64,000 nucleotides of DNA. Origin: Wolfiporia cocos. Lineage: Eukaryota; Basidiomycota; Agaricomycetes; Polyporales; Phaeolaceae. Each line of letters opens with the position of its first letter. Position 1 is the first letter of the stretch. The notes under the pieces are model-generated. The model saw only the letters and a program-made list of their open reading frames with translations. It did no database searches and was not told the DNA's origin. Where the stretch lies: NCBI GenBank assembly GCA_029448655.1, contig JACCLO010000010.1, positions 2,046,001 to 2,110,000 of the forward strand. Reading direction: 5' to 3'. The position numbers were made by a program, and so were the translations under genes. This document shows positions 39,757 through 52,366 of the stretch, one piece after another.

Positions 39757-42041
39757 ATACCCAGATAAGGGTGGGTGGATGTGGGCCGAAGGTATTCTTG
39801 ACGTATATCCATATACGGCTGTATCCAGTAGTCGCTCGCATATGCGACCAGATTTTTATACTAAGGTTTCCAAGCCCTAGTTTGTCGGAATCGAAGGGTT
39901 TTCCAGGCCCATATTCGATGTAGTGACGAGATGTAATCCTTTCTTGGCGTAAGGATACAGATCCGGATTTATTTATTGCGCGTCTCGACGGCGCAGGTTT
40001 CCGTAAACCAAGCAATTAAATGATAACCGATTGCCAAATCGGCTTGATTGTCCTAATAAGGGGGACTCCCTTGTTATCTCTGGAAGTTTTCGAGTGCTTC
40101 TTCGAGACCTTTTGCGGACGATCGCATTGAGTTGCTAAGGTGTATTTTTCGAATTCGGTTATTCTCCCCACAGAGAAAAGTTGAATTGAAGTGAAATCAA
40201 AAGTGAGGTAGCTAGCCTCGTGACGAATTTTGCGATTGGCGTGCGAAATTGTCGATTTCAATACAGGGGGGGCACCGGTGTGGAAACCGGTTGTGAATTC
40301 GGCGATTGTGCGAGAATGCCGAATGGAGTGTGATTCTAGAAGCCTTGCGGCCTCCGCTACACTTCAAGGGAACGCGTATCAATAGCGTGTGTCCCTTGTT
40401 TTCCTTTCCTCTAACCCAGATTGCAAGATTCAATGAAGTAATCTTGTTGCGATCTGTTTGTACGTGGGTGGCTGGTGGAAACAGCGCTGTACCCAATTAT
40501 TTATAGACGCTTGTCAGACGTCTCTTCCCAAACGGATGGTAATTTCCTTGTCAGGAATTCCATTACCGAAAGGGGTGCCCCCGTTCAAAGGTTCTTATGA
40601 CATGTGACCAAATGACAGATGCTCAATAACCCGAATCCCCTTTTCAGGAGCGAAGACCGAAGTCAAACGGGCGCCGACGGATTATGTGAATCCTAATCGA
40701 CTTGGTACTTAGGCATTCTCATAGTAATAATAGTTATAAGCATATATTTGCCAAGCGTACGCGATCCTACGTCTAAGGGAACAGGTACTAGTATCGTTCT
40801 TCGATTGACTAAGTGTACCTGTAAGACGTAAAGGTTGCCTTTTATGTACATAGGCGACCTTAACCAGGCTAAATAACCTGGGAACCAGCAGGTGACGCAG
40901 GATTTCCAGAGGCGAATACAAATGCTATTGGACGGTTTCTAAGCTAATACAAGTATTGCTATCTACTAGGAGCCGCCACTAAAACTACATATTTATCTAC
41001 TTATTGACTGGGATACCAGGGTACCTGAAAGAGAGCTCGTCATCAGCGATCAACGCTGAGTGGTCATGTCTAACACAAGAAGAACGGGGGCATGGTTAGG
41101 GGCGCCCTTGTCAGGACGCCGCGCGGAAGTTAGCCGACAGGTGTCTTCATCGAAGCGCGCGACTTCCTTCTAGAAAGAGAGTCGGTGACTGCCAGCGCTT
41201 GACAGGCTGGGTCACATGGTTGGGAGTAGGATACACAGCCCATTTCCTCGCGGAGATGAGCTGGAAAGTGGTCGCAGTATTACACCGCGACCGGTCCACG
41301 CTTTAGTGGTAAGGCTTGCCATCTACAGCCACCTGGGTGTCACATCAGGGCTAAAAAACCATCCGTCGATCTAGGATCGCGCATTCACGAGCGCTCCACA
41401 CATCAAAGATGGTGGGCAACGCCGCATGCTTCCGGTGGGGCCCCAACTCGGTTTAACCCAGGCTCGCACACCGAGCTGCCCGTAGGACTTACGCTATTGG
41501 TTACCGCGAGTGACCTTGGCCGGTTTGACCTTGCGAGTCTCACCGCCTCACCACTTGGATTCCCCGAAGGAGATCCCAAGCGGGCCCCTTACGCCTGGGG
41601 GGCGGCTTTGGAAGATTCCCACACCCAACTAAGGGAATACGCCGAAGCGCATATCCCTATGGAGATCCTACTGGTAGTGTTGGGTCCCTGAACAGGGATT
41701 GCCAAGACAGGGGGCTGCGCGCACACAGGCAGACGGTCCCCTTTTCCCAATAGGTGGGTCTCAACCGCTGACAGCCGCAACCTTGTCAGGAAGCAGCCGT
41801 CTCTCCTTAACCCTGGAGTCCGGGTTCGCAGGACGCATGCTGCTGATTAGGCAAGCAGCGCCCCACTGGGTGGCAGCAGGCCGCTAAGCCCTCCGCCGAG
41901 TATCCCATATCCGCAACCACGGAGCATACATCCCCTTTGCAGGAGAGTAGCGGCCCCTGCGCTATCTCAGACACCTGTTGGAGGAAAAACCCAGGCGCCA
42001 CCAGTTAAGGAGGCGCAGGGGGGTAGGTAGTTCTATTCTTA
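39757..42041 (-). other. Element X internal region, 5' (leader) part, non-coding
   Basis: About 2.3 kb without a long or recognisable ORF. The part next to the LTR (about 40630-42041) is related to the leader of element Y, for example TGTCACATCAGGGCTAAAAAACC, GATCTAGGATCGCG and GAGCTGCCC.TAGGACTT. The primer site lies at its right end. On its left it was interrupted by E2/E1 at the site GGTAT; the other half is 54961-56559. Confidence 0.75.
42028..42040 (-). promoter_or_regulatory. Self-primer binding site of element X
   Basis: TAGTTCTATTCTT (13 bases, one base inside the LTR) is the reverse complement of AAGAATAGAACTA at 42166-42178 in the LTR, about 33 bases downstream of the LTR TATA (TATATAAG, minus strand near 42203-42210). 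Confidence 0.75.
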
Positions 42042-43137
42042 TGACACAGATGGCTCTGTGGGACTCACCACGCCAGTATCCTTGCGATGAACTAAGGCGA
42101 CGAGGTGAGGTAGAGGTTATCAGACGCTATAGTAGGTGGAAGGTTCTTCTACGGCGTACGCCGAGAAGAATAGAACTAAAGTTATAGGCCGTCAAGGCCC
42201 TACTTATATACACAAATATAACGGGTCATGTGCTACTGTATAGTGCATGCCCGATAAGGAGTGTGGGCTTGGTTGCCATAAGGGCGACCAAGTGGTACGA
42301 CTACTCTACAAAGGCCGTGGCCCGCCGGTAATGGCCGGGCCAATGGTAAAATAGAGAGCGTGTGGTCTCATCGTTAGATGGACATGTGAAGACGGGCGCA
42401 GCCCGGGTATAAGGGATGCCGGTTGCCGGATACCGTGAGGTATAATGGCGATTGGCCGGGCATCGGGTGCTGACCAAGGCGAGACGCCGAGGTCGTAATG
42501 CTATTGGGCCAGCAGGCACCGTAGCATGTGATATGTCCGGACCGGAAGGTTACCGGAACATATGGTGGTCTTAGCCGTGAGGCGAGGACCGGTGTTTGGG
42601 CAACGCCGTGATGGCAGAAGCCCGGGACTTGGAGAACGCCGAGTCCGTGGGAGGCCGAGAAGGCCGTGACCTATAGCGATATAGCCTTGGTGCTATTATA
42701 GTGCTGTATGGTCGTGTTGCCATTATTATGCGAAGGCGTGGCGCGCCTGAGGTGTCATTGTGATCAAGGATCTTATGACAGTGGGAAGCCGAGAAGGCCG
42801 ACCCAATAGTACAAGGCCGCGAGGCACTGTTTGTACGTGTGGACATTATTATGTGAGCGTGCCGCGCTCGGCCTATCATTATGATCTAAGATCTATGACG
42901 TGGCTGGTCTTGCTCTGACGGGCGAGACCTGTATGACGTAGCTGTAACTATGCTATTGGACGTGGTTGTACCGTAGCGTTACGTAAGCTAGTCATGTGGT
43001 TGATAAGCCCAGTTAAGAGCTTGTCGTGGTGGCAATGGGGGTTAACCCGTAGATAACTTGTAGGTAGACGTATAAATCCCAGGTAAATTGCTATAATCGT
43101 AGGAAAAATGCTGTAAGTCCCAGATAAATCTGTGACA
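42042..43137 (-). repeat. 5' LTR of element X (family B, 1,096 bp)
   Basis: It starts TGACACAGATGGC and ends CCCAGATAAATCTGTGACA. It is followed by CGGAA and H gag. The partner LTR is 56560-57655 in the opposite orientation, nearly identical (one difference seen, in the GTGAGCGTG segment). In the pre-inversion arrangement both LTRs have the same orientation and CGGAA lies outside both. Confidence 0.92.
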
Positions 43138-43699
43138 CGGAAACGCACTGCTTATAACCCTATTCGAGAAAGGGTTACCCAAACATACGACCCGATACAT
43201 CATCGGCGTTCGACCGCTACCAGCGACCATTGATGAATGGCAGTCCGCTGCCTCGTACTATGAAAATACGTACAAGATATTCTTGAAACGGGATAAACCG
43301 TTTGTCAAGAAAAAGGCTTGGCAAGCCTCGAACCAGAATAACGGACGCACTAGTGCTCCACAGACAACCGTACCGAAAGATCCGAATGCGATGGATGTAG
43401 ATCAAATGACCACCCAAGAAAGGGACGATCACATCAAGAAGGGAAAATGCTTCACCTGTCATCAGCCAGGACATATGTCGCGAAACTGCCCGAAGAGGCC
43501 GAGGAAGCCAGCCCGCCCCAGGCGGACTACTCGAAAGACCGAAGAAGAAGAAGCCGAGCAAGAAGCTCACATCGAAGAAGTCTCTGAGGAAGAGACTGAA
43601 TACATCACCGCTAACAGAGCGGTCACAGCAATTAGGGCTCTGAAAGCCAAGAACCCCGAGCTCCTAGCACGGCTCGTAGAAGAACAGGATTTTGCCTAG
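43138..43699 (+). pseudogene. gag: Element H Gag, C-terminal part
   Basis: It continues H Gag from GGAAACGC: ALLITLFEKGLPKHTTRYIIG, then the zinc knuckle CFTCHQPGHMSRNC and the tail VEEQDFA with TAG at 43697-43699. The N-terminal 430 residues are at 57656-58946 on the other strand. The -1 frameshift heptamer GGATTTT is at 43687-43693. Confidence 0.9.
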
Positions 43700-43788
43700 G
43701 AGGGAAGCCCACGGTCTTACCCTCCGAGAAAGCAGCGCATGTAATTACCTCGTTCGAGAAGAATCGATCCCTCTTCATCCCGGTAATC

Positions 43789-45788
43789 ATGACGCTGGCA
43801 AAACCCGTGAAGTGCAATGCACTAATCGACTCAGGAGCAATGTCGAACCTGATCCACAGCAGAGTGGTAGAAAAATACAAGGTGCCCATGCAACCCTTGA
43901 AGAACCCGATCATCGTCAAAAATGTTGACGGAACAGAAAACAAAGATGGGCAAATAGACCGAGAAGCTACCATACTACTACGATATCCGAAGACCCAGAA
44001 AATGCGAAAAGTCCGATTCCTGGTAGGATCAATCGGAACAGAGAATATGATTCTAGGGTATGGATGGCTAAAAGACGAAAACCCCACAATCGACTGGAAG
44101 GACCAAACAGTCGATGTACGATCGATACTAGGGGCAGAAGAAAAGAAACAGGAAGCCACGATCCGAATGGATACGGTGGAGATGGTAGTTGCCCCAGAAG
44201 GGAAAATTCCAACAAGGGGGACCCAAGAAGCTGCAGGGTATGACCTTTACGCTGCAGAAGAAACCGAGATTCCCGCCGGAGGATGGAAACTCGTCTCCAC
44301 AGGAGTAAAAATGAAGATCCCGAAGGGATCGTATGGAAGGCTGGCCGGACGATCAGGCAACACCCTCAGACATGGATTGGTAGTACAAGCCGGAGTCATA
44401 GACTCGGACTACCGAGGAGACGTCGGAGCCATCGTCTTCAACTACTCAGACAAAGCGCATAGAATTATCCCGGGCATGCGAATAGCCCAGATAATTTTCG
44501 AACGACACCTCACCCCCGACATCTTAGAGGTCGAAGACCTAGATGAAACAGAACGAGGGGAGAAAGGGTTTGGATCCACGGACCAGCCAGAAGAAACAGC
44601 GCAGCGGCTCTATACTCCCGAGGAGTACGAAGCGATCCGACGCTTCGCGAAAGATAACCTTAGGATCATAGGAAAGAAAGGGGAGATGCAAAAGAAATTC
44701 CGAACAAAGATACAAATCATCAACGCTGTCAGGAAAGCGCTGACGAAATCCCAGGAATTCGCACAGAAAACCCCCGAACCAGAACGAACGATTGAGGAGA
44801 TGGTCCCGAAACACCTACTGGACTTCGCCAAGGTGTTCAGTAAGGAGTCCGCAACAGCGTTCCCCCCGTCGAGACCATGGGACCACGCAATCGAATTAAA
44901 ACCCGATTTCGTGCCGAAAGACTGCAAAGTCTATGCACTCTCGCCTAAAGAGCAGCAGGCGCTGGACGAATTCCTAAAAGAAAACTTGGCCAAGGGATTC
45001 ATAGTCCCTTCAAAATCCCCGATGGTGTCACCATTCTTTTTCGTCCCAAAGAAAGACAGCGGCCTACGACCCTGTCAAGATTATCGATATCTGAACGAAG
45101 GGACGATAAAGAACGTCTATCCCTTGCCACTAATCTCAGAGCTCCTGGAAAAGCTAAAAGGAGCAAGGATTTTCACAAAAATGGACCTTAGAGCGGGATA
45201 CAACAACGTGCGGATCAAGAAGGGAGACAAATGGAAAGCGGCCTTCAAAACAAACCGAGGGTTGTACGAGCCCACGGTTATGTTTTTCGGATTGTGCAAT
45301 GCACCCGGGACCTTTCAGGCAATGATGAACGAAATCCTGAAAGAAGAAATCCTCAAAGGATGGGTGCTTGTTTATATGGACGACATCCTCATTTTCTCAG
45401 AAGACGAGAAAATACACAAGGAACGGGAGCGGCGGATCCTTCAGAGATTGGTGGATAACCATCTCTTTGTGAAACCCGAGAAATGCGCCTTCGGTGTCGA
45501 CAGAGTCGAATTTCTGGGACTAGTCATCACCCCAGGAAATATCCAGATGGACCCAGCGAAACTCAATGGGATTAAGGAGTGGCCGACTCCCCGAAATCTC
45601 AAAGAAGTCAGATCCTTCCTAGGATTTGCGAACTTCTATCGGAAATTTATCGATCACTACTCTACGCACGCCCGACCCTTGGTAGATCTCACAAAAACGG
45701 TCACAGGGACAGGGTTCCAATGGACGGAGAAAGAACAGAAAGCATTCGAATTCATGAAGAAAGCATTCACGACGGCGCCCGCACTAGG
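43789..45788 (+). pseudogene. pol: Element H Pol: protease, complete dUTPase, RT (5' half of gene)
   Basis: It is open from ATG. The protease has [10 protein letters not shown]. The dUTPase is uninterrupted here: [56 protein letters not shown], about residues 131-262. RT follows with [28 protein letters not shown] and YMDD near residue 529, to FTTAPALG. It stops at CTAGG where E2's LTR begins. The codons that follow in the ancestral gene are at 30584 on the minus strand (TPDKEKPF). It shows the family's ancestral order PR-dUTPase-RT. Confidence 0.93.
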
Positions 45789-46497
45789 TGTTACGGGTCG
45801 GATACCCGTTCGTATATTCGTGTCGCGAATATAGATCGTTCTTCTGCACGTAGGCACGTCGCCGTATGCAAGGCAAATACTCGTTAGATGCCTTCGGGTC
45901 CTAAGTGAAGTCCTTAGGAGATCGGTTAATATCCAATACGCGTTAGAGGATATAATCTGTTCAGGTGCGAGTCTAATAGAATATAAGACTCGCCTAAGTC
46001 CGAGAAGTCAATGTGCACTTCGAGGACTTAGTGGTTCGGTTGCTCGAGAAGGGAATACTGAGCGTAGTTTCCTACGTTTGAGAACGAGTATAAGACTTCT
46101 TGTTTGTACAACAAGGTCGAGCTGAAGAGCCTCGACAGTAAGTACACGAGTTTATATACTACGTTAGCTTTTCAGGGGTCAAACCTGTCCCAGATGTCAC
46201 CGCTACTATCTACGCTATAGTGCCAAACGTTTGATAAGTATGTAGTGATATATCCGAGACGATAGATAGGAATGATGGTGGTTGAACGCCATCTATCAGC
46301 TAATAAACGATGAACATGAAACGGTGGCAGAGTTGGATCTGCCAGCGATGAAACGCGCCCTATAGACTAATACAACTGGGGATGCGCCCAGTAGAGTCAC
46401 GAGTAGCCAGGGGAGTTGGTTGCGCGACAAGTCCCTGTATCGTATTCGGCCGGTAGTGAGTTCTGCAGATATTCGAAAAACCAAAATAATCGTAACA
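45789..46497 (-). repeat. 3' LTR of E2
   Basis: 709 bp; mirror of 39048-39756. On its left is the RT of element H. Confidence 0.95.
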
Positions 46498-46508
46498 TCA
46501 GCCCCTCC

Positions 46509-49500
46509 CTAGGCATTCGTCGGCCTCGACGAATTTCCCAAGTTCTCCCCTTCAGAGTGCCTCGGCGTCCTGTTTGTTGTAGATGTCGCCGTTCCCGCTG
46601 AGGGACGGGGTCGTAGGAGTTCGCCATACGAAGTGTTGGCGGCATTCATTCTGTCGATGACCTGGTTGATTGAGCCCACAAGTTCTGCAAATATAGTCGG
46701 GACAGTCGAGGATCCAGTGGTGGGCGGAGCCACATTGTCGACACGGCTGCTCAGGTGAGGGCCTCGCTGGTACCCGTAGGGAAGGGATATCGCGGAGGTA
46801 TTCGTTATGTTGATACCTCCAGTGGTGTGCGGCTCGGTGGAGGTTCCGTGCGGCCCATGTGGGTAGGGAGGCGGTGTCTCGTTCGTGCTCCCTCGCACCT
46901 CGCTCAAACTCCTCGCGGGTAATGCTCTGCACCGACGGAGATCGTCGAATAGGCGGCGTGCTATTCGCTCTTCGCTGTCGCGCTGGGGTAGCCCTAGGGC
47001 TCGTCGGGCGTGCAGGTGGTTCACGTCTCCCGTTGCCTCCCATACCAGAAATACGTGGCGTCGGGTCTCTAACTCCTGTTCGGCGGGCTCTCTGAGTCTC
47101 GGTAGGCAGAGGAAATAATACTCTATCGCCTTCCATAAAATCAAACGGCCTTGCAACTCGGCGTCGTTCGTCGGGGGTGAAAAAGCGGGCGGGTCGTGGT
47201 GTGTATTCGGGTCGACTGGGAGTAATGTGCTCGCGATCCTCGAAGTCGTTGAGCGCGTGTCGTAGTCGGGCCGTTGTAGTGGCGGCCAATCGGTCGATAA
47301 GTCTGTCGGTGAGTAGCTCGAGTCCCTCTCTCTGCGCTCTGATCTGCCCCTCCATTCGGACGAGGTCCTCGGTGATGTTCTGGTACGAGCTGTATATGTG
47401 GGTGAGGTCCTGCGCGATGTCGAAGAGGGCCGACCAGCCATCGGCTCGGCCAGCAAAAGGTCCCTCGGCCCTGTACCAGAGGAGGGCGTGTCTAATCTGC
47501 AGATGCTGGGGGGAATACCTTCTTGGTGGCGTACCTCGCGGTCGGCCTTCTCGACGATCTGCATCGCCGGGGGTCGCGGTACGGCGGGGAAGCTGGTGGC
47601 GAGTCGTCGACATACTATTACTGTCTTATTTTTGAGTGTCGGGGTTGTCCTGACTCTCGTCCTGTGGTAGCCTTTTATTAGTTCCTTGGAGTGCTCCAAG
47701 TTCGCCTCGTCTTCCCATGAGTTGTCGGCCGTGGCATAGCCCTTCCATTTGACGAAGTATTGATGCTTCTTTCCTTTCCATCTATCAGCCAAGATGGCTT
47801 CGACTTCGTATTCTTCCTGTCCCTTGATGATATCAGGTGGCGGCCGTAAGTAATTGGGTCCGTGCACTCTTGTTTCTTTGAACGGTTTTAGTAAGGCGGC
47901 GTGGAATACCGGGTGAACTTTCCAGCTCGTTGGTAACCGCAGCCGGTATGTCGTAGGTCCCATCTTTTCTGTGATAGTGAAGGGTCCTTCTCTTTTTGGT
48001 GCCAGCTTGTTAGATTCGTAGGGGATTGTTAGGTTCCTTGCGTCGAGCCAGACCTTATCCCCTTTCTCAAGCTTCGGCAATTCCCTAAGGAACCTCCCTG
48101 CCATTCTTTTCTGGGCTAATTCATGCGCGATGAATGCCATCTTTCGCGCCTCTTTGATCTTCTTGATCCTGTCGACAGCGGCCGGGACGTTCCCTACTCG
48201 GTCATAATCTGGGAATCCTCTTGGGATATATCCTAGGATTATTTCGAGTGGCGCTGGCCGGTTTTCGGTTCGTCTGGTGTTGTGCGCAAATTCGACGTCA
48301 GGCAGTCGTTGTACCCATTGGAACGGGTCGTTCATGCAGTAAATGCAAAGGTATACTTCGATTTGTTGGTTCATTCTTTCTGTTTGTCCGTCGGTCTGTG
48401 GATGGTACGCCGTACTCATCGCCGATTCTGTTCCCTGCAGCTTGCACAATTCCTTGAAAAGTTTTGATGCAAACTGTGGTCCTCTGTCTGAAATGATTTT
48501 TCGGGGGATGCCGTATAGCGAGTAGATTTTTCGGTGAAATATTTCTGCGGCCCCTTCGCTCGTGATCGTTTTGTCGCATGGGGTGAGAGAGATGGCCTTG
48601 GATAGGCCATGGTCGACAATTACCATCATGGAGTCATACTTTCCGACTCTTGGCAGGTCGGTGATAAAATCGACCGAGCACTGTGAGAAGGGGAGGGCGT
48701 CTTCCCGTGTCGGTATTGGCTGCAAAGGGGGTTTCAGCGGATTTCTATCAGGTTTCATCTGTTGACAGATTGCACAGCCCCGGACGTATTCCGCTATCAT
48801 TGTTCCCATGTCGGGCCACCAAAAATGGGTTTTAACCTGTACTGTTGTACCCCAGATCCCAGGGTGTCCGGCCGGGATCGTGTCGTGGTATTTTGAGATG
48901 ACGTCTCGTCGAAGGCCCTCATCCTTCGGCACGTACATCCTGCCCCTGTAGAGCAGTATCCCATCCGTTTGTTGCCATTCATCCGCGGTGGTTCTCGCGG
49001 GGAATTCGCCTGTTCCTTCCAGGGCGCGGATCGCCTGTTCCACAGATTCATCTCGATCGTGGGCGTTCTTGATCCGATCGATGATCGGGATCTGGATTGC
49101 GTGGACGACGAGTTCGTCTGGAATCATGGTGATTCCCTCGTTGTCTTCGTTGCTTTCGTCCAGGTGGTACAACCTGGAAAGCGTGTCGGCCATGACTAGT
49201 TTCCTTCCGGGGACGTGCTGCAATTTCAGGTCGAATTGCGAAAGGAATAGATGCCATCTCGCTTGTCGCCGATTTAGGCGCTGTGCGCTTCTCCAGTACG
49301 TCAGGTTCTGATGATCGCTTCGGATCAAGATCCGATGCGGTGCTCCTTCCAATAGGTGTCGCCATTCTTCTAATGCTCGGACTATTCCGAGTAGTTCGCG
49401 ATCGTAGATTTCGTAGTTCCGTTCTGTTGGTGTCAGGGATTGTGAGAGATATCCCACCGGCCGTTCGCGCCCTGTTTCATCCGTCTGTTTCAGCACTGCT

Positions 49501-50905
49501 CCTGTGGCGAACTGAGATGCGTCTGTTTCGAGGATGAACGGTTTCTCCTTGTCTGGTGTCCCCAGTGCGGGCGCCGTCGTGAATGCTTTCTTCATGAACT
49601 CGAATGCTTTCTGTTCTTTCTCCGTCCATTGGAATCCTGTCCCCGTGACCGTTCTTGTGAGGTCTACCAAGGGTCGGGCGTGCGTAGAGTAGTGGTCGAT
49701 AAATTTCCGATAAAAGTTCGCAAATCCTAGGAAGGATCTGACTTCTTTGAGATTTCGGGGAGTCGGCCACTCCTTAATCCCATTGAGTTTCGCTGGGTCC
49801 ATCTGGATATTTCCTGGGGTGATGACTAGTCCCAGAAATTCGACTCTGTCGACACCGAAGGCGCATTTCTCGGGTTTTACAAAGAGATGGTTATCCACCA
49901 ATCTCCGAAGGATCCGCCGTTCCCGTTCCTTGTGTGCTTTCTCGTTTTCTGAGAAAATGAGGATGTCGTCCATATAAACGAGCACCCATCCTTCGAGGAT
50001 TTCTTCTTTCAAGATTTCGTTCATCATTGCTTGGAAGGTCCCGGGTGCATTGCACAATCCGAAAAACATAACCGTGGGCTTGTACAACCCTCGGTTTGTT
50101 TTGAAGGCCGCTTTCCATTCGTCTCCCTTTTTGATTCGCACGTTGTTGTATCCCGCTCTGAGGTCCATTTTTGTGAAGACCTTTGCTCCTTTTAGCTTTT
50201 CCAGGAGTTCGGAGATCAGTGGCAAGGGATAAACGTTCTTTATCGTTCCTTCGTTCAGATATCGATAATCTTGACAGGGTCGCAGGCCGCTGTCTTTCTT
50301 TGGGACGAAAAAGAATGGTGACGCCATCGGAGATTTTGAAGGGACTATGAAACCTTTTGCCAGGTTTTCTTTCAGGAATTCGTCCAGCGCCTGTTGTTCT
50401 TTGGGTGAGAGTGCATAGACTTTGCAGTCTTTCGGCACGAAATCGGGTTTTAATTCGATGGCGTGGTCCCATGGTCTCGATGGGGGGAACGCTGCTGCGG
50501 ACTCCTTACTAAACACCTTGGCGAAGTCCAGTAGGTGTTTCGGGACCATCTCTTCAATTGTTCGTTCTGGTTCGGGGGTTTTCTGTGCGAATTCCTGAGA
50601 CTTCGTTAGCGCTTTCCTGACAGCGTTGATGATTTGTATCTTTGTTCGGAACTTCTTTCGCGTTTCCCCTTTTTTTTCTATGATCCTAAGGTTATCTTTC
50701 GCGAAGCGTCGGATCGCTTCGTACTCTTCGGGAGTATAGAGCCGCTGCGCTGTTTCTTCTGGCTGGTCCGTGGATCCGAACCCTTTCTCCCCTCGTTCTG
50801 TTTTATCTAGGTCTTTGACCTCTAAGATGTCGGGGGTGAGGTGTCGTTCGAAAATTATCTGGGCTATTCGCATGCCCGGGATAATTCTATGCGCTTTGTC
50901 CGAGT
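46509..50905 (-). pseudogene. pol: E2 Pol C-part: dUTPase end, RT, RNase H, integrase, chromodomain
   Basis: The ORF from ATG at 50873 gives the same 1454 residues as E1 (34672-39036), including RT YMDD, the integrase core and chromodomain. It is separated from protease and dUTPase motifs I-III by the same nested LTR, so E2 cannot make a complete Pol either. Confidence 0.92.
46552..47613 (-). CDS. Overlapping 3' ORF of E2 with zinc knuckles
   Basis: The same 353-residue protein as 37932-38993, in the alternative frame of the pol tail, with the CCHC knuckle CRQCGSAHHWILDC near the C-terminus. Because E1 and E2 are nearly identical, this copy adds no independent evidence of selection; the comparison with H does. 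Confidence 0.78.
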   Translation of the reverse strand: MSTTRHQLPRRTATPGDADRREGRPRGTPPRRYSPQHLQIRHALLWYRAEGPFAGRADGWSALFDIAQDLTHIYSSYQNITEDLVRMEGQIRAQREGLELLTDRLIDRLAATTTARLRHALNDFEDREHITPSRPEYTPRPARFFTPDERRRVARPFDFMEGDRVLFPLPTETQRARRTGVRDPTPRISGMGGNGRREPPARPTSPRATPARQRRANSTPPIRRSPSVQSITREEFERGAREHERDTASLPTWAARNLHRAAHHWRYQHNEYLRDIPSLRVPARPSPEQPCRQCGSAHHWILDCPDYICRTCGLNQPGHRQNECRQHFVWRTPTTPSLSGNGDIYNKQDAEAL

Positions 50906-50910
50906 AGTTG

Positions 50911-51609
50911 TGACACAGACTAGACTGTGGGACTCACACTATAACCTTAAAAGCGACTTGAAGGGGTTGCTAGAGGTTGGTGAGGAGACTAGTGGGCGCA
51001 AGCAGAGATGTTATGTGACTGTGCGAATGCAGAGAACAAATCTAAGGCTTATCCGCAGTGATAGCCCTACTTATATACATGCATTGTTTGGTTACCAGTA
51101 AGGGAGCCAAACATGAAGACGGTCTGTGCGCAGACATAACTAATACAGCTAAGTCGTAAACTACAATAGACCATGTGCGCCGGTAATGGCCGCACCAGTA
51201 AGATCGTTTGTTTGGACCGTAGGTCCATGTTGTGGAAGTGGCTGTAGCTACGTTAGTAAGCCATGCATGTGATTCTTATATACCGGCATCGGGATATGAG
51301 TAATCGTAAGGGCATTGGCATGTGATAACGAGCGGGCCGCTTATCCAATTGTACTGACATAGCCCGGTATCGGGATATGAGTAAAGCGCGTGACACCGGA
51401 GGTTAGTCCGCTGAGTCATTGACGCGTACAAGCGTGTTGTGTACGTGTTGTTATGACAAGTGGACGTATACCGCGTTGTGTACGTGTTGTTTGGTTGCGT
51501 GTACGTGTAGACGGGCGCTTAGCAGCGTAAATGTCTTCAAGGTCGTAGAAATACCAGATAAATAGGTAAAAATACGGGAAAAATAGTGGCATGTCCCAAA
51601 TCTGTGACA
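50911..51609 (-). repeat. Family A solo LTR nested in E2 dUTPase
   Basis: Exact mirror of 33936-34634 with the same CAACT duplication (AGTTG on + at 50906-50910 and 51610-51614). The same insertion at the same base in two elements that have different target sites cannot be two independent events. Confidence 0.95.
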
Positions 51610-52264
51610 AGTTGAAGACGATGGCTCCGACGTCTCCTCGGTAGTCCGAGTCTATGATTCCGGCTTGTACTACCAATCCGTGTCTGAGGGTGTTGCCCGA
51701 TCGTCCGGCCAGCCTTCCATACGATCCCTTTGGGATCTTCATCTTTACTCCTGTGGAGACGAGTTTCCATCCTCCGGCGGGAATCTCGGTTTCTTCTGCG
51801 GCGTAAAGGTCATACCCCGCAGCTTCTTGGGTCCCCCTTGTTGGAATTCTTCCTTCTGGGGCGACTACCATCTCCACCGTATCCATTCGGATTGTGGCTT
51901 CCTGTTTCTTTTCTTCTGCCCCTAGTATCGATCGTATATCGACTGTTTGGTCCTTCCAGTCGATTGTGGGGTTTTCATCTTTTAGCCATCCATACCCTAG
52001 AATCATATTTTCTGTTCCGATTGATCCTACGAGGAATCGGACTTTTCGCGTTTTCTGAGTCTTCGGATATTGTAGTAGTATGGTGGCTTCTCGGTCTATT
52101 CGCCCATCTTTGTTTTCCGTTCCGTCAACGTTTTTGACGATGATCGGGTTCTTCAAGGGTTGCGTGGGCACCTTGTATTTTTCTACCACTCTGCTGTGGA
52201 TTAGGTTCGACATTGCTCCTGAGTCGATTAGTGCATTGCACTTCACGGGTTTTGCCAGCGCCAT
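51610..52264 (-). pseudogene. pol: E2 Pol N-part: protease and first half of dUTPase
   Basis: Same as 33281-33935: [10 protein letters not shown] protease, dUTPase motifs I-III, broken before motif IV. Confidence 0.92.
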
Positions 52265-52327
52265 GATTACCGGGATGAAGAGGGATCGATTCCTCTCGAA
52301 CGAGGTAATTACATGTGCTGCTTTTTC

Positions 52328-52366
52328 GGAGGGTAAGACCGTGGACTTCCCTCCTAGGCAAAATCC
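52328..52366 (-). promoter_or_regulatory. Candidate -1 frameshift signal in E2
   Basis: Mirror of 33179-33217: GGATTTT, five-base spacer, GGAGGG/CCCTCC stem on the minus strand. Confidence 0.72.
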
